Positions 26,023 to 33,463 of a DNA stretch of 64,000 nucleotides are shown in pieces (the first letter of the stretch is position 1; each line of letters begins with the position of its first letter). The stretch spans positions 1,116,001 to 1,180,000 of the forward strand of contig NZ_JBCNLP010000001.1 in NCBI RefSeq assembly GCF_039595395.1, read 5' to 3'. Origin of the DNA: Novosphingobium sp. Lineage in GTDB: Bacteria > Pseudomonadota > Alphaproteobacteria > Sphingomonadales > Sphingomonadaceae. Position numbers and translations under genes: made by a program. The notes beneath the pieces were generated by a model. That model did not search any database, was not told the origin of the DNA, and was given only the letters and a program-made list of their open reading frames with translations.

Positions 26023-26487
26023 TCACAACAGGCCGACGGCGTGTTTGCCGGCCTGATCGGGCTTGATGGCGATGCCGGTGAACAGATCGAACAGGCCCGC
26101 CAGCGTGATGTCGGCAGTCCAGACCTCGGCCTTGGTGATCTCGAAGCGCATCAGCGCCAGCGTGGGGTCGGTCTTGCCGCCGGGGAACCAGGCCTCGACC
26201 TTGTTTGACCACAGGCGCTCAAGCACGGCGCGATCCTGCTCGCGATGCAATTGCCCCGAAAGGGCGGCGAACAGCTTGTGCCCGCTGCTGGAGAAATCGA
26301 CCTCGGCCTGTGCCTCGACCGCCAGGGTGCTGGACTGGTGCATGAAGAACCAGACGGTGTGATGGGCGTTGCGGTCCAGCATGACGGTCATCGGCTGGCT
26401 GTGAGAGCCTGCCTCGCTCAGCCGCATCATCACGAAAGGGCTGTCGTCCAGCGCGTTCCAGAAGGCATTGCGGATATCACTGTCCAT
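26023..26487 (-). CDS. pyridoxamine 5'-phosphate oxidase-like general stress protein
   Basis: 154 residues from the ATG at 26487, with GGAG upstream. It has the split-barrel flavin-binding fold of the general-stress-protein-26 group: SPFVMMRLSEAGSHSQPMTVMLD, WFFMHQSSTLA, GHKLFAALSG and WFPGGKTDPTLALMRFE. These proteins bind FMN or a related cofactor. True PNPOx activity is unlikely at this length. A near-perfect EcfG-type promoter lies 51-76 bp upstream, which directly supports control by the general stress response. Confidence 0.85.
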   Translation of the reverse strand: MDSDIRNAFWNALDDSPFVMMRLSEAGSHSQPMTVMLDRNAHHTVWFFMHQSSTLAVEAQAEVDFSSSGHKLFAALSGQLHREQDRAVLERLWSNKVEAWFPGGKTDPTLALMRFEITKAEVWTADITLAGLFDLFTGIAIKPDQAGKHAVGLL

Positions 26488-26537
26488 GGCGAAATCTCCT
26501 TGGGGAAGGGCGGCGCCACGCATTGCGTCAAGGAGGT

Positions 26538-26563
26538 AACGGGCCAGACAGGGGGCTTGTTCC
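26538..26563 (-). promoter_or_regulatory. EcfG (general stress sigma factor) type promoter
   Basis: On the - strand GGAAC (26559-26563) is followed, after exactly 17 bases, by CGTT (26538-26541). This matches the alphaproteobacterial EcfG consensus GGAAC-N16/17-CGTT. It points at the pyridoxamine-oxidase-like gene, giving a leader of roughly 40-45 bases. Confidence 0.7.
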
Positions 26564-26634
26564 GTATAAAATCACCTTGCGGATAAAAGCCTTGGCCTTG
26601 GGGTGGAGCGCTTGCGGCTGGCTTGTCGCGGGCG

Positions 26635-26679
26635 CATAAAAGCCAACCCCGGCCCCGCTGGAGTCGCGAGACCGGGGTT
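26635..26679 (-). terminator. fumC intrinsic terminator
   Basis: AACCCCGG (26645-26652) pairs with CCGGGGTT (26672-26679) around a 19-base loop. On the - strand it is followed by GGCTTTTAT. It lies just beyond the fumC stop at 26705. Confidence 0.6.
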
Positions 26680-26704
26680 ATGAGGACGCCGGTTCGGATG
26701 GGTT

Positions 26705-28114
26705 TCAGGGCCGGATCCATGCTCCGGGCCCGATCATCGTTTCAGGCCGCACCAGCGAGTCAAACGTCGCCTCATCCACCAGCCCGGTTTCCAGCGCGGA
26801 CTGCTTCAGGGTCAGCCCGTTATGCTGGGCATGCTTGGCGATCTTCGCGGCATTCTCGTAACCGATGGCCGGGGCCAGCGCGGTCACCAGCATCAGCGAC
26901 CGGTCGAGCAATTCGGCCAGCCTTTCGCGGTTGGGGGCAAGGCCCTGCAAGGTGCGCTCGGTAAAGCTGGCGACACCATGGGCCAGCAGATGGATCTGGC
27001 GCAGCACATTGGCGCCGATCATCGGCTTGAAGACATTCAGCTCCAGATGGCCCTGCAGCCCGCCGATGGTGATCGCGCTGTTCAGCCCGATCACCTGCGC
27101 CGCCACCATGGTCAGCATCTCGCATTGGGTGGGGTTGACCTTGCCCGGCATGATCGAGCTGCCCGGCTCATTTTCAGGCAGCAGCAATTCGCCGATCCCG
27201 GCGCGCGGGCCGGAACCGAGCAGGCGGATATCGTTGGCGATCTTGGTCAGCGCCGTCGCCAGCGTGGACAGCGCGCCCGACAAGGCCACCAGCGCATCAT
27301 GCCCGGCCAGAGCGGCAAACAGATTGCCCGCCGGGCGGAAGGCGACACCGGTGATTTCGGCCAGCTCCGCCGCAATGTCCCTGGCAAAGCCCTCCGGCGC
27401 GTTCAGTCCGGTGCCGACCGCCGTGCCGCCCTGTGCCAGCTCCAGCACCTCGGTCAGCGCCTGCATGATGCGCAGGCGGGCCTTGCCGATCTGCTCGGCA
27501 TAGCCCGAAAATTCCTGGCCCAGCGTGATCGGCGTGGCATCCTGCAGATGGGTACGGCCGATCTTGATGATCGACTGCCATTCCTCCGCCTTGTGCTCCA
27601 GCACCAGATGCATGGCCGCCAACGCCGGATCGAGCTGCCCGATCACCGCCACGGCGGCGGCGATATGCAGCGCGCTGGGAAAGCTGTCGTTGGAGGATTG
27701 CGCGCGGTTGACGTGGTCGTTGGGGTGAACCGGGCTCTTGCCGCCGCGCTTGCCGGTCAGCAATTCGTTGGCACGGCCGGCGACCACCTCATTGACGTTC
27801 ATGTTGGTCTGCGTGCCGGAGCCCGTCTGCCAGATCACCAGCGGGAACTGGTCGTCGAGCTGCCCGGTGGCGACCTCGCTGGCGGCGGCCTCGATCGCCT
27901 CGGCAATGTCTGCGGGCAGGCCATGGCGGGCATTCACCCGCGCGGCGGCCTGCTTGATGCGGGCGAGGGCATGGATGATCTCGATCGGCATGCGTTCCTG
28001 CGGGCCGAAGGGAAAGTTCTGCAGGCTGCGCTGGGTTTGCGCGCCCCAATAGGCCTCGGCAGGGACGGGCACGCCGCCCAGACTGTCGGTTTCGGTGCGG
28101 AATTCCTGGGTCAT
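26705..28114 (-). CDS. fumC: class II fumarate hydratase
   Basis: 469 residues from the ATG at 28114, which has GGAGGA upstream. It interconverts fumarate and L-malate in the TCA cycle and is the oxygen-stable, iron-free tetrameric type. Diagnostic motifs are GSGTQTNMNVNEV, HPNDHVNRAQSSND, GRTHLQDATP and the superfamily signature GSSIMPGKVNP near residue 317. The frame continues open upstream, but the family's normal N-terminus (FRTETDSLGGVPVPAEAYWGAQT) fixes the start. Confidence 0.95.
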   Translation of the reverse strand: MTQEFRTETDSLGGVPVPAEAYWGAQTQRSLQNFPFGPQERMPIEIIHALARIKQAAARVNARHGLPADIAEAIEAAASEVATGQLDDQFPLVIWQTGSGTQTNMNVNEVVAGRANELLTGKRGGKSPVHPNDHVNRAQSSNDSFPSALHIAAAVAVIGQLDPALAAMHLVLEHKAEEWQSIIKIGRTHLQDATPITLGQEFSGYAEQIGKARLRIMQALTEVLELAQGGTAVGTGLNAPEGFARDIAAELAEITGVAFRPAGNLFAALAGHDALVALSGALSTLATALTKIANDIRLLGSGPRAGIGELLLPENEPGSSIMPGKVNPTQCEMLTMVAAQVIGLNSAITIGGLQGHLELNVFKPMIGANVLRQIHLLAHGVASFTERTLQGLAPNRERLAELLDRSLMLVTALAPAIGYENAAKIAKHAQHNGLTLKQSALETGLVDEATFDSLVRPETMIGPGAWIRP

Positions 28115-28213
28115 GCTGTCCTCCGGGGGGATAGGGGGGGGTCGATTGACAAGATAGGCGCGCACGGCATGGATGGAAGTCCATACGACCAATCTGTTGG
28201 GCCGTTGGCAAGC

Positions 28214-28621
28214 ATGAAGGGATATGGTTTGCGCAAGGCGATAGCGCGTTGGTTTCTGGTGATGCTCTATGGGCTGGCTGGGGTGCTGCATTTGGCGCTG
28301 CCCGCGCCCTTCATCGGCATCACGCCCGGCTGGGTGCCCTATCCGGCGCAGGTGATCGCGGTGACGGGGCTGTGCGAGATGTTGGGGGCTGTCGCTCTGG
28401 CCCAAGGGCGCTGGCCGGGGCTGAGGCGCGCGGCGGGCGTGGCTCTGGCGCTTTATGCGTTCTGCGTCTTTCCGGCCAACATCCACCATATGATGATGGA
28501 TCTGGCGAGGCCCGATCATGGGTTGGGCTATGGCTATCATCTGCCCCGCATGGTGGCCCAACCTGTGCTGATCTGGCTGGCCCTGTGGTGCAGCAAGGAC
28601 TCTCGTCAGGCCGGAGGATAG
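28214..28621 (+). CDS. small four-helix membrane protein (COG4270/DoxX-like)
   Basis: 135 residues from the ATG at 28214, with four hydrophobic segments and the motif PGWVPYPAQVIAVTGLCEMLGA that marks the COG4270/DoxX-like membrane proteins. Function unknown. It is divergent from fumC, and its last 16 bp overlap the 3' end of the convergent VOC gene. No clear ribosome-binding site is seen, so the start is moderately certain. Confidence 0.7.
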   Translation: MKGYGLRKAIARWFLVMLYGLAGVLHLALPAPFIGITPGWVPYPAQVIAVTGLCEMLGAVALAQGRWPGLRRAAGVALALYAFCVFPANIHHMMMDLARPDHGLGYGYHLPRMVAQPVLIWLALWCSKDSRQAGG

Positions 28622-29016
28622 CTGGCGAGTTCGACCAGATTGCCATCGGGGTCGCGGCAATAGACCGAGCGGATTGTCCCGCGCGCGCCGCGCTTGTCCA
28701 CCGGGCCGACTTCCACCGCCACGCCTTGCTGCGCCAGATGCTCCACCACTGCTTCCGGCGTGGCGTCGACCAGAAAGCAGAGATCGTCGCTGCCCGTGGC
28801 GGGATGATGGCCGGTAAACCATTCCGCCTGAGTGGCGGTGATGGGGCGCAGATTGATCTTCTGAGCGCCGAAATGCAGGCTGATGCGCGGAGTTTGACCG
28901 GGGGCGGGGATATGCTCCTCGCGACTCATCCCGAGGATGCTTGTGTACCACGTGGCGCTGGTTTCGGGATCGCGCACATTCAGCACGATATGGTCGATGG
29001 CGGTGGCGCGGATCAT
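28606..29016 (-). CDS. VOC family protein (glyoxalase/dioxygenase fold)
   Basis: 136 residues from the ATG at 29016, which overlaps the stop of the upstream hydrolase by 4 bp (ATGA). It is a single VOC module: IDHIVLNVRDPETSATWYTSILGM, an internal ITATQAEWFTG and the C-terminal CRDPDGNLVELASYP. The conserved His near the start and the Glu in NLVELA fit metal ligands. It resembles the small cytoplasmic VOC enzymes often called virulence protein or glyoxalase. It is the last gene of the MFS/hydrolase/VOC operon. Confidence 0.85.
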   Translation of the reverse strand: MIRATAIDHIVLNVRDPETSATWYTSILGMSREEHIPAPGQTPRISLHFGAQKINLRPITATQAEWFTGHHPATGSDDLCFLVDATPEAVVEHLAQQGVAVEVGPVDKRGARGTIRSVYCRDPDGNLVELASYPPA

Positions 29017-29717
29017 GCGGTTTGCTCCCAACTCAGCCAGTCACGCAGAAGAGCGCTGGTGGCCTCGGGTTGTTCCAGCGGCGGCAGATGGCCGCATTGC
29101 GCGAAACGGTGCAACCGCGCGCCGGGGATGGCTGCCTGCATGGCCTCGGCCAGAGGGGGCGGGGTCAGCCTGTCGTCTTCACCCACAGCGATCAGCGTGG
29201 GCACAGTGATCAGCGGCAGCAGAGGGCGACTGTCGGCGCGGGTCAGGATCGCCTGCTGCTGGCGGACAAAGGCCTGCTGGCCGACCTCTTTCGCCATGGC
29301 GCGCACGGTGGCGCCGATGGGCCCGCGCACATGGCTTGCATGCACCAGTTGCGGCAGCATCGCTTCGGTCACGCCCATAAAGCGGCCCAGACCCAGCGTG
29401 GTGATGGCGCGCTGGCGTTCGGCCTGCCGGGCCTCGCTGTCGGGCGCGGCGCTGGTGTCGAGCAGGGCGAGGCGGGTGACGCGCTCGGGCGCGTGCCGCA
29501 TGATCTCCAGCGCGACATAGCCGCCCATCGACAGGCCGGCCAAAGCGAAGCGCTCCGGCGCCCGAGCCAGTACGCGGGCGGCCATGGCGGGGATGCTGTC
29601 GTCCAGGGTCAGGTCGGCGATCCACGGGCTGGCGATATCGGCCAGATCATCGGCCTGCCTTTGCCACAACCGCGCATCGCAGAGCAGGCCGGGGAGAAGG
29701 ACAAGCGTTTCAGCCAT
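29013..29717 (-). CDS. alpha/beta hydrolase
   Basis: 234 residues. The nucleophile elbow is S63 in AGLSMGGYVALE, the acid lies in VGEDDRLTPP, and the histidine is in FAQCGHLPPLEQPE. An oxyanion-hole motif, LLPGLLCDARLW, opens the protein. It overlaps the upstream MFS gene by 8 bp and the downstream VOC gene by 4 bp, so all three are translated together. It probably hydrolyses an ester or lactone of the compound handled by the MFS transporter; the substrate is unknown. Confidence 0.88.
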   Translation of the reverse strand: MAETLVLLPGLLCDARLWQRQADDLADIASPWIADLTLDDSIPAMAARVLARAPERFALAGLSMGGYVALEIMRHAPERVTRLALLDTSAAPDSEARQAERQRAITTLGLGRFMGVTEAMLPQLVHASHVRGPIGATVRAMAKEVGQQAFVRQQQAILTRADSRPLLPLITVPTLIAVGEDDRLTPPPLAEAMQAAIPGARLHRFAQCGHLPPLEQPEATSALLRDWLSWEQTA

Positions 29718-30936
29718 GGGCGCGATCCTCGCGGATGGTCAGCGTCAGCACCACGCCGGCCAGCGCCAGCGCGCCAGACAGGCCCGCCACACCATTCCAG
29801 CCCAGATGCTGCCAGAACCAGCCGCCCACCGAGCCCGTCACGCTGGAGCCCAGATAGTAGAACAGCAGATAGAGCGAGGCGGCATGCCCCTTGGCCAGCC
29901 CCGCCAGCCGCCCGACCCAGCCGCTGGCGATGGCATGGGCGGCGAAAAAGCCGATCGTCACCAGCAGGATGCCCAGAATGACGATCCACAGCGCGCTGGC
30001 CATGGTGGCCGCCACGCCCAGCCCCATCAGCGCCAGAGCGGCGGCGGCAGGCAGGCGGCGCCCGATGCGGTCGGCCAGTTGCCCGGCTGCCGAGCTGGTG
30101 AACATGCCCGAGATATAGGTCAGGAAGATCATGCTGATCGCCGTCTGCCCCAGATTGTAAGGCGCGGCGGACAGGCGGAAACCGGCGTAGTTGAAGATGG
30201 TGACGAAGACGCTGGTCAGCACGAAGCCCACGCCGAACAGGCGCAGCATCGCCGGATTGCGCAGATGGCCCAGCCAGATTGCGGGGTGGCCGCGCAATTG
30301 GAACCGCTCATGCGGGATAAAGCGCCTGGAGGCGGGCAGCAGCAGAGCAAAGCCCGCCGCCGCCGCCAGATCGGCGATGCTGATGGCGATCATCGCCCCG
30401 CGCCATGAGGTGAGGTCGGTCAGAACGCCCATGCCCACGCGCCCGGCCATGCCGCCAAAAGCCGTGCCCGCCACATAGAGCCCCATGGCCCGGCCCAGAT
30501 CGCGGCTGTGGATCTCTTCGGCCAGATAGGCCATCGCCACGGCGGGCACGCCGCCCAGCGCCAGACCCTCCAGCAGGCGGAAGCCCAGCATCGCGGGCCA
30601 CCATGGCGCGATGCCCGCCAGCAGGTTGAACAGCGCCGCCGAGGCCATGGAGGCGAACATCAGCGGGCGCCGGGGCAGAGCCTGAGACAGCGCGCCCATC
30701 GCAAAGATCGCCAGTGCCAGCGCGCCGGTGGTCAGTGAGAGGGCCAGCGAACTCTCCGCCGGGCCGATGTGAAAGCTGCGCGAGAACTCCGGCAGCAGCG
30801 GCTGCACGCAATAGAGCAGCGAGAAGGTCGAAAACCCGGCCAGAAACAGCGCCAGACTGGCGCGGGCGTAGGCGGGCGCACCGCGCGCCATGCCTTCGGG
30901 CAGGGGCAAATCGGGGAAGGATGTGATGGCGTTCAT
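29710..30936 (-). CDS. MFS transporter, YnfM-like
   Basis: 408 residues, 12 predicted membrane segments. The N-terminal region ALFLAGFSTFSLLYCVQPLLPEFS and the central FFAAHAIASGWVGR and LYLLFYYLGSSVTGS motifs closely resemble E. coli YnfM. In E. coli, too, the LysR gene ynfL is divergent from ynfM, as here. The start is the ATG at 30936. It probably exports or imports a small organic compound. It is the first gene of an overlapping three-gene operon (MFS, hydrolase, VOC). Confidence 0.87.
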   Translation of the reverse strand: MNAITSFPDLPLPEGMARGAPAYARASLALFLAGFSTFSLLYCVQPLLPEFSRSFHIGPAESSLALSLTTGALALAIFAMGALSQALPRRPLMFASMASAALFNLLAGIAPWWPAMLGFRLLEGLALGGVPAVAMAYLAEEIHSRDLGRAMGLYVAGTAFGGMAGRVGMGVLTDLTSWRGAMIAISIADLAAAAGFALLLPASRRFIPHERFQLRGHPAIWLGHLRNPAMLRLFGVGFVLTSVFVTIFNYAGFRLSAAPYNLGQTAISMIFLTYISGMFTSSAAGQLADRIGRRLPAAAALALMGLGVAATMASALWIVILGILLVTIGFFAAHAIASGWVGRLAGLAKGHAASLYLLFYYLGSSVTGSVGGWFWQHLGWNGVAGLSGALALAGVVLTLTIREDRAHG

Positions 30937-30962
30937 GGGCCCCGATATAGGCCTGCGCAGAC

Positions 30963-30988
30963 TGCCAGTCCAATCTATGGCACTGGCG
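30963..30988. promoter_or_regulatory. probable LysR-type operator in divergent promoter
   Basis: Inverted repeat TGCCAGT - 12 bases - ACTGGCG (6 of 7 arm bases pair) in the 96-bp gap between the divergent MFS and LysR genes. This is the standard position for a LysR recognition site. Confidence 0.55.
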
Positions 30989-31032
30989 ATTGTGATCTGT
31001 TTTGTATATGATGATAGCGAGAGGAGCGCCCG

Positions 31033-31920
31033 ATGGAACTGCGCCATATCCGCTATTTCCTCGCCGTGGCCGAGGAGGGCAATTTCACCCGCGCCGCCGC
31101 GCGCATGGGCATCGGCCAGCCGCCGCTCAGCCAGCAGATCCGGGATCTGGAGGAAGAAATCGGCACCCGCCTGTTCCACCGCGTGCCCCATGGCGCCGAA
31201 CTGACCGAGGCGGGGCGGGCGTTTCTGGAGGGCGTGTCGGCGCTGCCCGATCAGGTGGCGGGAGCGGTGCGGCAAGCCCAGCGCGCCGGGCGTGGCGAGA
31301 CCGGGGCGCTGCGCATCGGCTTTACCGGGGCGGCGGCGCTCAACCCCATCGTTCCGGCGGCCATCCGGGCCTTTCAGCGCTCGCGCCCGCAGGTGGAGCT
31401 GACGCTGTCGGAGCACAACAGCACGGCGCTGGGGCAGGGCGTGCGCGACGGCAGCCTCGATCTGGCGTTTCTGCGGCCCTCGCCCACCGAGGCGGATCTG
31501 CATCTCAGCCTGTTTCCCGACGAGGAGATGATCGCCGCCGTGCCTCTGGGCCATCCGGCCTTGCCCGAAGACCCTGCCGCGCCGCTGGTGCTGGCCGATC
31601 TGCGCGACGATCCCTTTATCCTCACCCCGCGCCCCATCGGCACAGCCTGGTTCGATGCCGCGCTGGAGGCTTGCGAACTGGCCGGTTTCACCCCGCAACT
31701 GGGGCAGGCGGCGCCTCAATTGTCCTCGGTGTTGTCATTGGTGGCAGCGGGGCAGGGGGTGTCGGTGGTGCCGGTGTCGATGCGGCAACTGGCGCTGGAG
31801 GGGGTGAGCTATCGGGCCATTGGTGATGTTCAAGCCCGCACGCGGCTTGCGCTGGCCAGTCTGCGAGGGCGCCGCAACCTATTGGTACAGCATTTTCTGG
31901 GGCTGGCTTTGCCGGGTTAG
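31033..31920 (+). CDS. LysR family transcriptional regulator
   Basis: 295 residues with the canonical N-terminal winged helix: MELRHIRYFLAVAEEGNFTRAA, MGIGQPPLSQQIRDLEEEIG, then TRLFHR. A periplasmic-binding-like effector domain follows from about 90. An AGAGGAG lies upstream of the ATG. It is divergent from the YnfM-like operon, which it most likely controls together with its own gene through the inverted repeat at 30963. The effector is unknown. Confidence 0.92.
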   Translation: MELRHIRYFLAVAEEGNFTRAAARMGIGQPPLSQQIRDLEEEIGTRLFHRVPHGAELTEAGRAFLEGVSALPDQVAGAVRQAQRAGRGETGALRIGFTGAAALNPIVPAAIRAFQRSRPQVELTLSEHNSTALGQGVRDGSLDLAFLRPSPTEADLHLSLFPDEEMIAAVPLGHPALPEDPAAPLVLADLRDDPFILTPRPIGTAWFDAALEACELAGFTPQLGQAAPQLSSVLSLVAAGQGVSVVPVSMRQLALEGVSYRAIGDVQARTRLALASLRGRRNLLVQHFLGLALPG

Positions 31921-31930
31921 GCGCGGAAGG

Positions 31931-32120
31931 GTGCCTCCGGCGGGCAAAAGGGCCATCGCCCTTTGCAATCCCGTTATTGTCTAGGTTACGTAACCAGTTC
32001 GGCCATAGTGCAACGTCGCCGCGCCGCAGGCAGAAAGATTGTTGCCTGCGGCGCGGAAAGGTCATGTGCCAAATTAAAGGGATTGCAAAGGGCGATGGCC
32101 CTTTGCCCGCCGGAGGCCAC
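31931..32120. repeat. 190-bp intergenic element with nested palindromes (REP-doublet type)
   Basis: Ends of about 41 bp are inverted and nearly identical (31931-31972 and 32079-32120; two single-base differences). Each end contains its own hairpin built on GCAAAGGGC/GCCCTTTGC. Inside are a perfect 12-bp palindrome, GGTTACGTAACC (31984-31995), and a 14-bp stem, CCGCGCCGCAGGCA / TGCCTGCGGCGCGG (32019-32056). It fills the gap between the LysR and patatin genes. The tail CCCGTTATTGTCT links it to the elements at 44861 and 49026. Confidence 0.8.
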
Positions 32121-32123
32121 TAA

Positions 32124-33341
32124 CTACTTCCCCCGCCGCTTGGCATGCCGATGCGTATCATGCTCGGCCCCGGTGAAATCATAGACTGCCACGCCGGAAG
32201 GATCATGCGGCAGGCGCAGCACTTCGGGATGGGTCAGCGTATGCTGGGCGTCCTCGTAACCGGCAGTCCAATGGTCCTCCATGGTCTGGCGCGAGAATTC
32301 GTAATCCTTCGATTCGCCTTCATAGGTCTGCGACCGGTAGACGAGCTGGACGATGTTGAAGAGCGCCGGGTCGGTCGCCTCGATCAGCGTTCTGGCCTCG
32401 GGCGTTTCCAGCAGCTCGGGCGGCACTTGCGCGGCCAGCTTGCGGAAAGCGGCGCGCAGAAGCTGGCGTTCACGAAAGGTGTCCGTCGCGGTGCGGGTGC
32501 GGCTGGAGAACTGGATCTCCTTGGCGCGCACCGCCACGCTGGAAAGGTCGGCGGGCAGAGGGCCGCGCGCGCTCCACAGATCGACCTGAAACACCAGCGT
32601 ATCCAGCTCCGAGCGGGAGGACAGCACCCAGTCGAGCGGCGTGTTCGACACCAGACCGCCGTCCCAGTAATGCTCGCCATCGACCTCCACGGCGGGGAAG
32701 CCGGGGGGCAGGGCGCCGCTGGCCATGATGTGCTCGGCGCGGATCTTGTCGGTGGCATTGTCGAAATAGGCGAAATTGCCGGTGCGGATGTTGACCGCCC
32801 CGACGCTGAAACGGGTCTCGCGCGCGTTGATGCGGTCGAAATCGACCAGCGATTCCAGCGTGCTCTTCAGCGGCGTGGTGTCGTACCAGCTTGTCGCGCC
32901 GTCGCTGCCGCTGGGGTAGAGGCCGGGGGGCAGCATGCGGGGGGTGAAGAAGCCGGGCACGCCGCCGACCAGCACATGGCCCGCCGCGATCTGGTTGATG
33001 GCGCCGCGCACTGTGGCGTCGCGTGCCAGATGGGGCAGCCATTCGGCCCAGCTCGCGCTATGGGCGCTGACGCCTTCCCAGAACTGGCGCAATTTGCCGA
33101 CGCGGCTGCCGCGCGGATTGCCAGCGACGATCGCGCTGTTGATCGCGCCGATCGAGATGCCCGCGATCCAGTTGGGCTCGATCTCGCGCTCGGCCAGAGC
33201 TTCGTAGACTCCCGCCTGATAGGCGCCCAGCGCGCCTCCGCCCTGAAACAAGAGGGCCACACAACTGAAAGGCGTGCCGTTGTCGCCGCGATTATGAGTG
33301 GAGGGGGCTTTCCATGGACGCAATCGAGGCGAAGAGGACAT
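32124..33341 (-). CDS. patatin-like phospholipase
   Basis: 405 residues. It has the glycine-rich oxyanion loop QGGGALGAYQAG, nucleophile S63 in GISIG (61-65) and the catalytic D227 in DGG, which form the patatin Ser-Asp dyad. The C-terminal region (QTYEGESKDYEFSRQTMEDHW) matches the DUF3734 extension found with bacterial patatins. There is no signal peptide. It probably hydrolyses membrane or storage lipids in the cytosol; some relatives act on PHB granules. The convergent gap to the LysR gene is filled by a palindromic element. Confidence 0.9.
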   Translation of the reverse strand: MSSSPRLRPWKAPSTHNRGDNGTPFSCVALLFQGGGALGAYQAGVYEALAEREIEPNWIAGISIGAINSAIVAGNPRGSRVGKLRQFWEGVSAHSASWAEWLPHLARDATVRGAINQIAAGHVLVGGVPGFFTPRMLPPGLYPSGSDGATSWYDTTPLKSTLESLVDFDRINARETRFSVGAVNIRTGNFAYFDNATDKIRAEHIMASGALPPGFPAVEVDGEHYWDGGLVSNTPLDWVLSSRSELDTLVFQVDLWSARGPLPADLSSVAVRAKEIQFSSRTRTATDTFRERQLLRAAFRKLAAQVPPELLETPEARTLIEATDPALFNIVQLVYRSQTYEGESKDYEFSRQTMEDHWTAGYEDAQHTLTHPEVLRLPHDPSGVAVYDFTGAEHDTHRHAKRRGK

Positions 33342-33463
33342 GGCGGCTCCTTCAAGAGCATGGGGGGTGGTCCCACACTATCCGAAGGAGCCGTCGATGC
33401 AAGCGCGCCCGATGCGACGTGCGATCAGGGGATATGCTCCTGATCGCAGGCGATAAAGCCGGA

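Noticed and set aside
31931..32120. Insertion sequence or CRISPR array
   Set aside because: No transposase frame and no regularly spaced direct repeats; the structure is inverted hairpins of a REP-like element.
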